Below are positions 4,539-5,786 of a DNA stretch of 5,786 nucleotides, in pieces. Below the pieces are notes generated by a model. The model was not told the origin of the DNA and did no database searches. It saw nothing but the letters and a program-made list of their open reading frames with translations. The translations under genes were made by a program, and so were the position numbers. Source of the stretch: Verrucomicrobiota bacterium (lineage in GTDB: Bacteria > Verrucomicrobiota > Verrucomicrobiia > Opitutales > UBA953); contig RFQN01000096.1 of NCBI GenBank assembly GCA_009924965.1, forward strand, positions 1-5,786, read 5' to 3'. How positions within the stretch are numbered: position 1 is the stretch's first letter; every line of letters starts with the position of its first letter.

Positions 4539-5786
4539 TTAGATCAGGATGAGCGTGGGCTCTTCCAGGATCTGCTTGAGGGCCTGGAGGAACTGCGCGC
4601 CGTTGGCGCCGTCCACCACGCGGTGGTCGCCCGAGAGGCCGATCACCATGCGATGGCCCATCACGATGCGGTCGTTCGCGTCGATGACCGGCTTCTTGAT
4701 CGTCGCGCCCACGGAGAGGATGGCGGCGTTCGGCACGTTGATGATGCCGAAGAAGCCCGTCACGCCGTACATGCCGAGGTTGGTGACCGTGAAGGTCGAA
4801 CCGGACATTTCAGCGGGCGAGAGCTTCTTGGAGCGGGCCTTGCCGATGAGCGCCTTGGCGTCGGTGGCGATGTCGCGGAGCGACTTCGAGTGGGCGTCGC
4901 GGATGACCGGGGTCACCAGGCCGTCTTCGAGGGCCACGCCGAAGGACAGGTGCACCGCGGAGTGCTGGCGGATGCTCGTGCCGGCCCAGGAGGCGTTGAC
5001 GGCGGGCACGCGGCGGAGCGCTTCAGCGGAAGCCTTCAGGATGAAGTCGTTGACGGAGAGCTTAAGGGCGGAGTCGCCGCCTTGTTCCGCGAGGCGCTTG
5101 TTCAGCGTTTCGCGCAGGCCCATGAGCGGGGCGGCGTCGACTTCGACCTCGAGGTAGAAGTGCGGCACCGTGTTCTTGGACTCGAGGAGGCGGCGGGCGA
5201 TGGTCGCGCGCATGCCACCGACCGGGATATCGGCGTCGGGCTGGATGCCCTTGCCGTCGGCGGGCGGAGCCACGGCGACGTTGAGGGGGCCGGCAGGAGC
5301 GGCGGAGACCGGAGCGGACGCGGCGGCGGCGACATCACGGGCGACCACGCGGCCACCCGGACCAGTGCCGGCGAGGGCGGCGACGTTGAGCGCGGCCTTC
5401 TCGGCCATGCGACGGGCGTAAGGGGAAGCGCTGGTGCGGCTGGCGTCGGACTGCGGCGCCGGGGCGGCGCTGGCGGCGGGAGCGGCCGGGACGCACGGAA
5501 CGCCCGTCGTTTCCGGGATCGGAGCCTTGGCGGCGGCGGCCTTAGGAGCGGCCGGCTTGCCCTTGGGGTCGGGAGCGGCTTCGCCTTCCTTGCCGATGGC
5601 GCAGATCGGGTCGCCGACCGGGAGCTGGGAGCCCGCCGCGGCGTAGATCTTCAGCACCGTGCCAGGCACCGTGCAGGAAAGCTCCATCGTCGCCTTGTCG
5701 GTTTCGACTTCCGCGAGGATGTCCCCGAAGGCGACCTTCTGGCCTTCTTTGATGTTCCATTTCACCAAGGTACCGACCGACATCGT
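4539..5786 (-). CDS. pdhC: Dihydrolipoamide acetyltransferase, E2 of pyruvate dehydrogenase (5' end cut by window)
   Basis: E2 core of the pyruvate dehydrogenase complex (also called aceF): carries acetyl groups on lipoyl-lysine and transfers them to CoA, in the cytoplasm. 415 codons plus stop are visible, and residue numbers start at the Met of TMSVG. That Met (5781-5783) is probably internal: family members start with a segment ending LSDTMSVGTLVKW, and the preceding codon here is Thr, so roughly a dozen residues lie beyond the edge. One lipoyl domain covers about 1-66 with the lipoyl Lys30 in EVETDKATME. A Pro/Ala-rich linker (about 69-117) leads to the peripheral subunit-binding domain SPYARRMAEK to GPGGRVVARDV (120-151). 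A second linker precedes the catalytic domain (about 182-414), with NDFILKA (245-251), the Ser-containing SGSTFTVTNLGMYGV (327-341) and the active-site HRVVDG (387-392). Single-lipoyl layout resembles the alphaproteobacterial/mitochondrial type. A 2-oxoglutarate E2 is less likely because of this layout. E1 and E3 genes are probably upstream, outside the window. Confidence 0.93.
   Translation of the reverse strand, partial: TMSVGTLVKWNIKEGQKVAFGDILAEVETDKATMELSCTVPGTVLKIYAAAGSQLPVGDPICAIGKEGEAAPDPKGKPAAPKAAAAKAPIPETTGVPCVPAAPAASAAPAPQSDASRTSASPYARRMAEKAALNVAALAGTGPGGRVVARDVAAAASAPVSAAPAGPLNVAVAPPADGKGIQPDADIPVGGMRATIARRLLESKNTVPHFYLEVEVDAAPLMGLRETLNKRLAEQGGDSALKLSVNDFILKASAEALRRVPAVNASWAGTSIRQHSAVHLSFGVALEDGLVTPVIRDAHSKSLRDIATDAKALIGKARSKKLSPAEMSGSTFTVTNLGMYGVTGFFGIINVPNAAILSVGATIKKPVIDANDRIVMGHRMVIGLSGDHRVVDGANGAQFLQALKQILEEPTLILI

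Noticed and set aside
5781..5783. ATG of MSVGTLVKW taken as the true E2 start
   Set aside because: The lipoyl domain would lack its first strand; the codon before it is Thr as in the family's LSDTMSVGTL, so the gene most likely continues past the window edge.

Overview
The window is dense coding DNA, roughly two thirds G+C by eye. It holds six protein genes, two of them cut by the window edges, and three hairpin terminators. I see no RNA genes, mobile elements, CRISPR arrays or phage genes. Several things point to a Verrucomicrobiota bacterium, plausibly Opitutales: a DUF1080 protein, a secreted ThuA-like protein, an SGNH hydrolase and a TIM-barrel sugar isomerase sit side by side, a combination common in Verrucomicrobiota and Planctomycetota; the four visible start codons lack Shine-Dalgarno sequences; and G+C is high. 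This placement is an inference from gene content, not a phylogeny.

Left part (about 1-3673, + strand): a carbohydrate-processing run. It starts with the C-terminal three quarters or so of an SGNH/GDSL hydrolase. An 82-nt gap leads to a D-psicose/D-tagatose 3-epimerase-like sugar isomerase. Ten nt later comes a secreted DUF1080 (3-keto-disaccharide hydrolase family) protein. A hairpin terminator follows, and then a secreted ThuA-domain protein, closed by a strong UUCG-loop terminator. DUF1080, ThuA and TIM-barrel isomerase families all recur in bacterial pathways that oxidise sugars at C3 and then cleave the 3-keto-glycoside. A reasonable model is: ester removal by the SGNH enzyme, extracytoplasmic cleavage of a 3-keto-glycoside by DUF1080 with ThuA assisting, and cytoplasmic epimerisation of the released keto sugar. 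The oxidoreductase (Gfo/Idh/MocA type) and the transporter such a pathway needs are not in this window.

Right part (about 3674-5786): two convergent genes unrelated to the first block. A short-chain dehydrogenase/reductase-like gene (+ strand) carries Ile where classical SDRs have the catalytic Tyr. The dihydrolipoamide acetyltransferase (E2) of pyruvate dehydrogenase lies on the - strand and runs off the right edge by only its first few codons. Between their stop codons is one hairpin whose U-tract serves the E2 gene.

I found no convincing evidence for a wholly new system. The points most worth a second look are the possible 3-keto-glycoside module, the Tyr-less SDR, and the terminator placed 13 nt before the thuA-like start codon.
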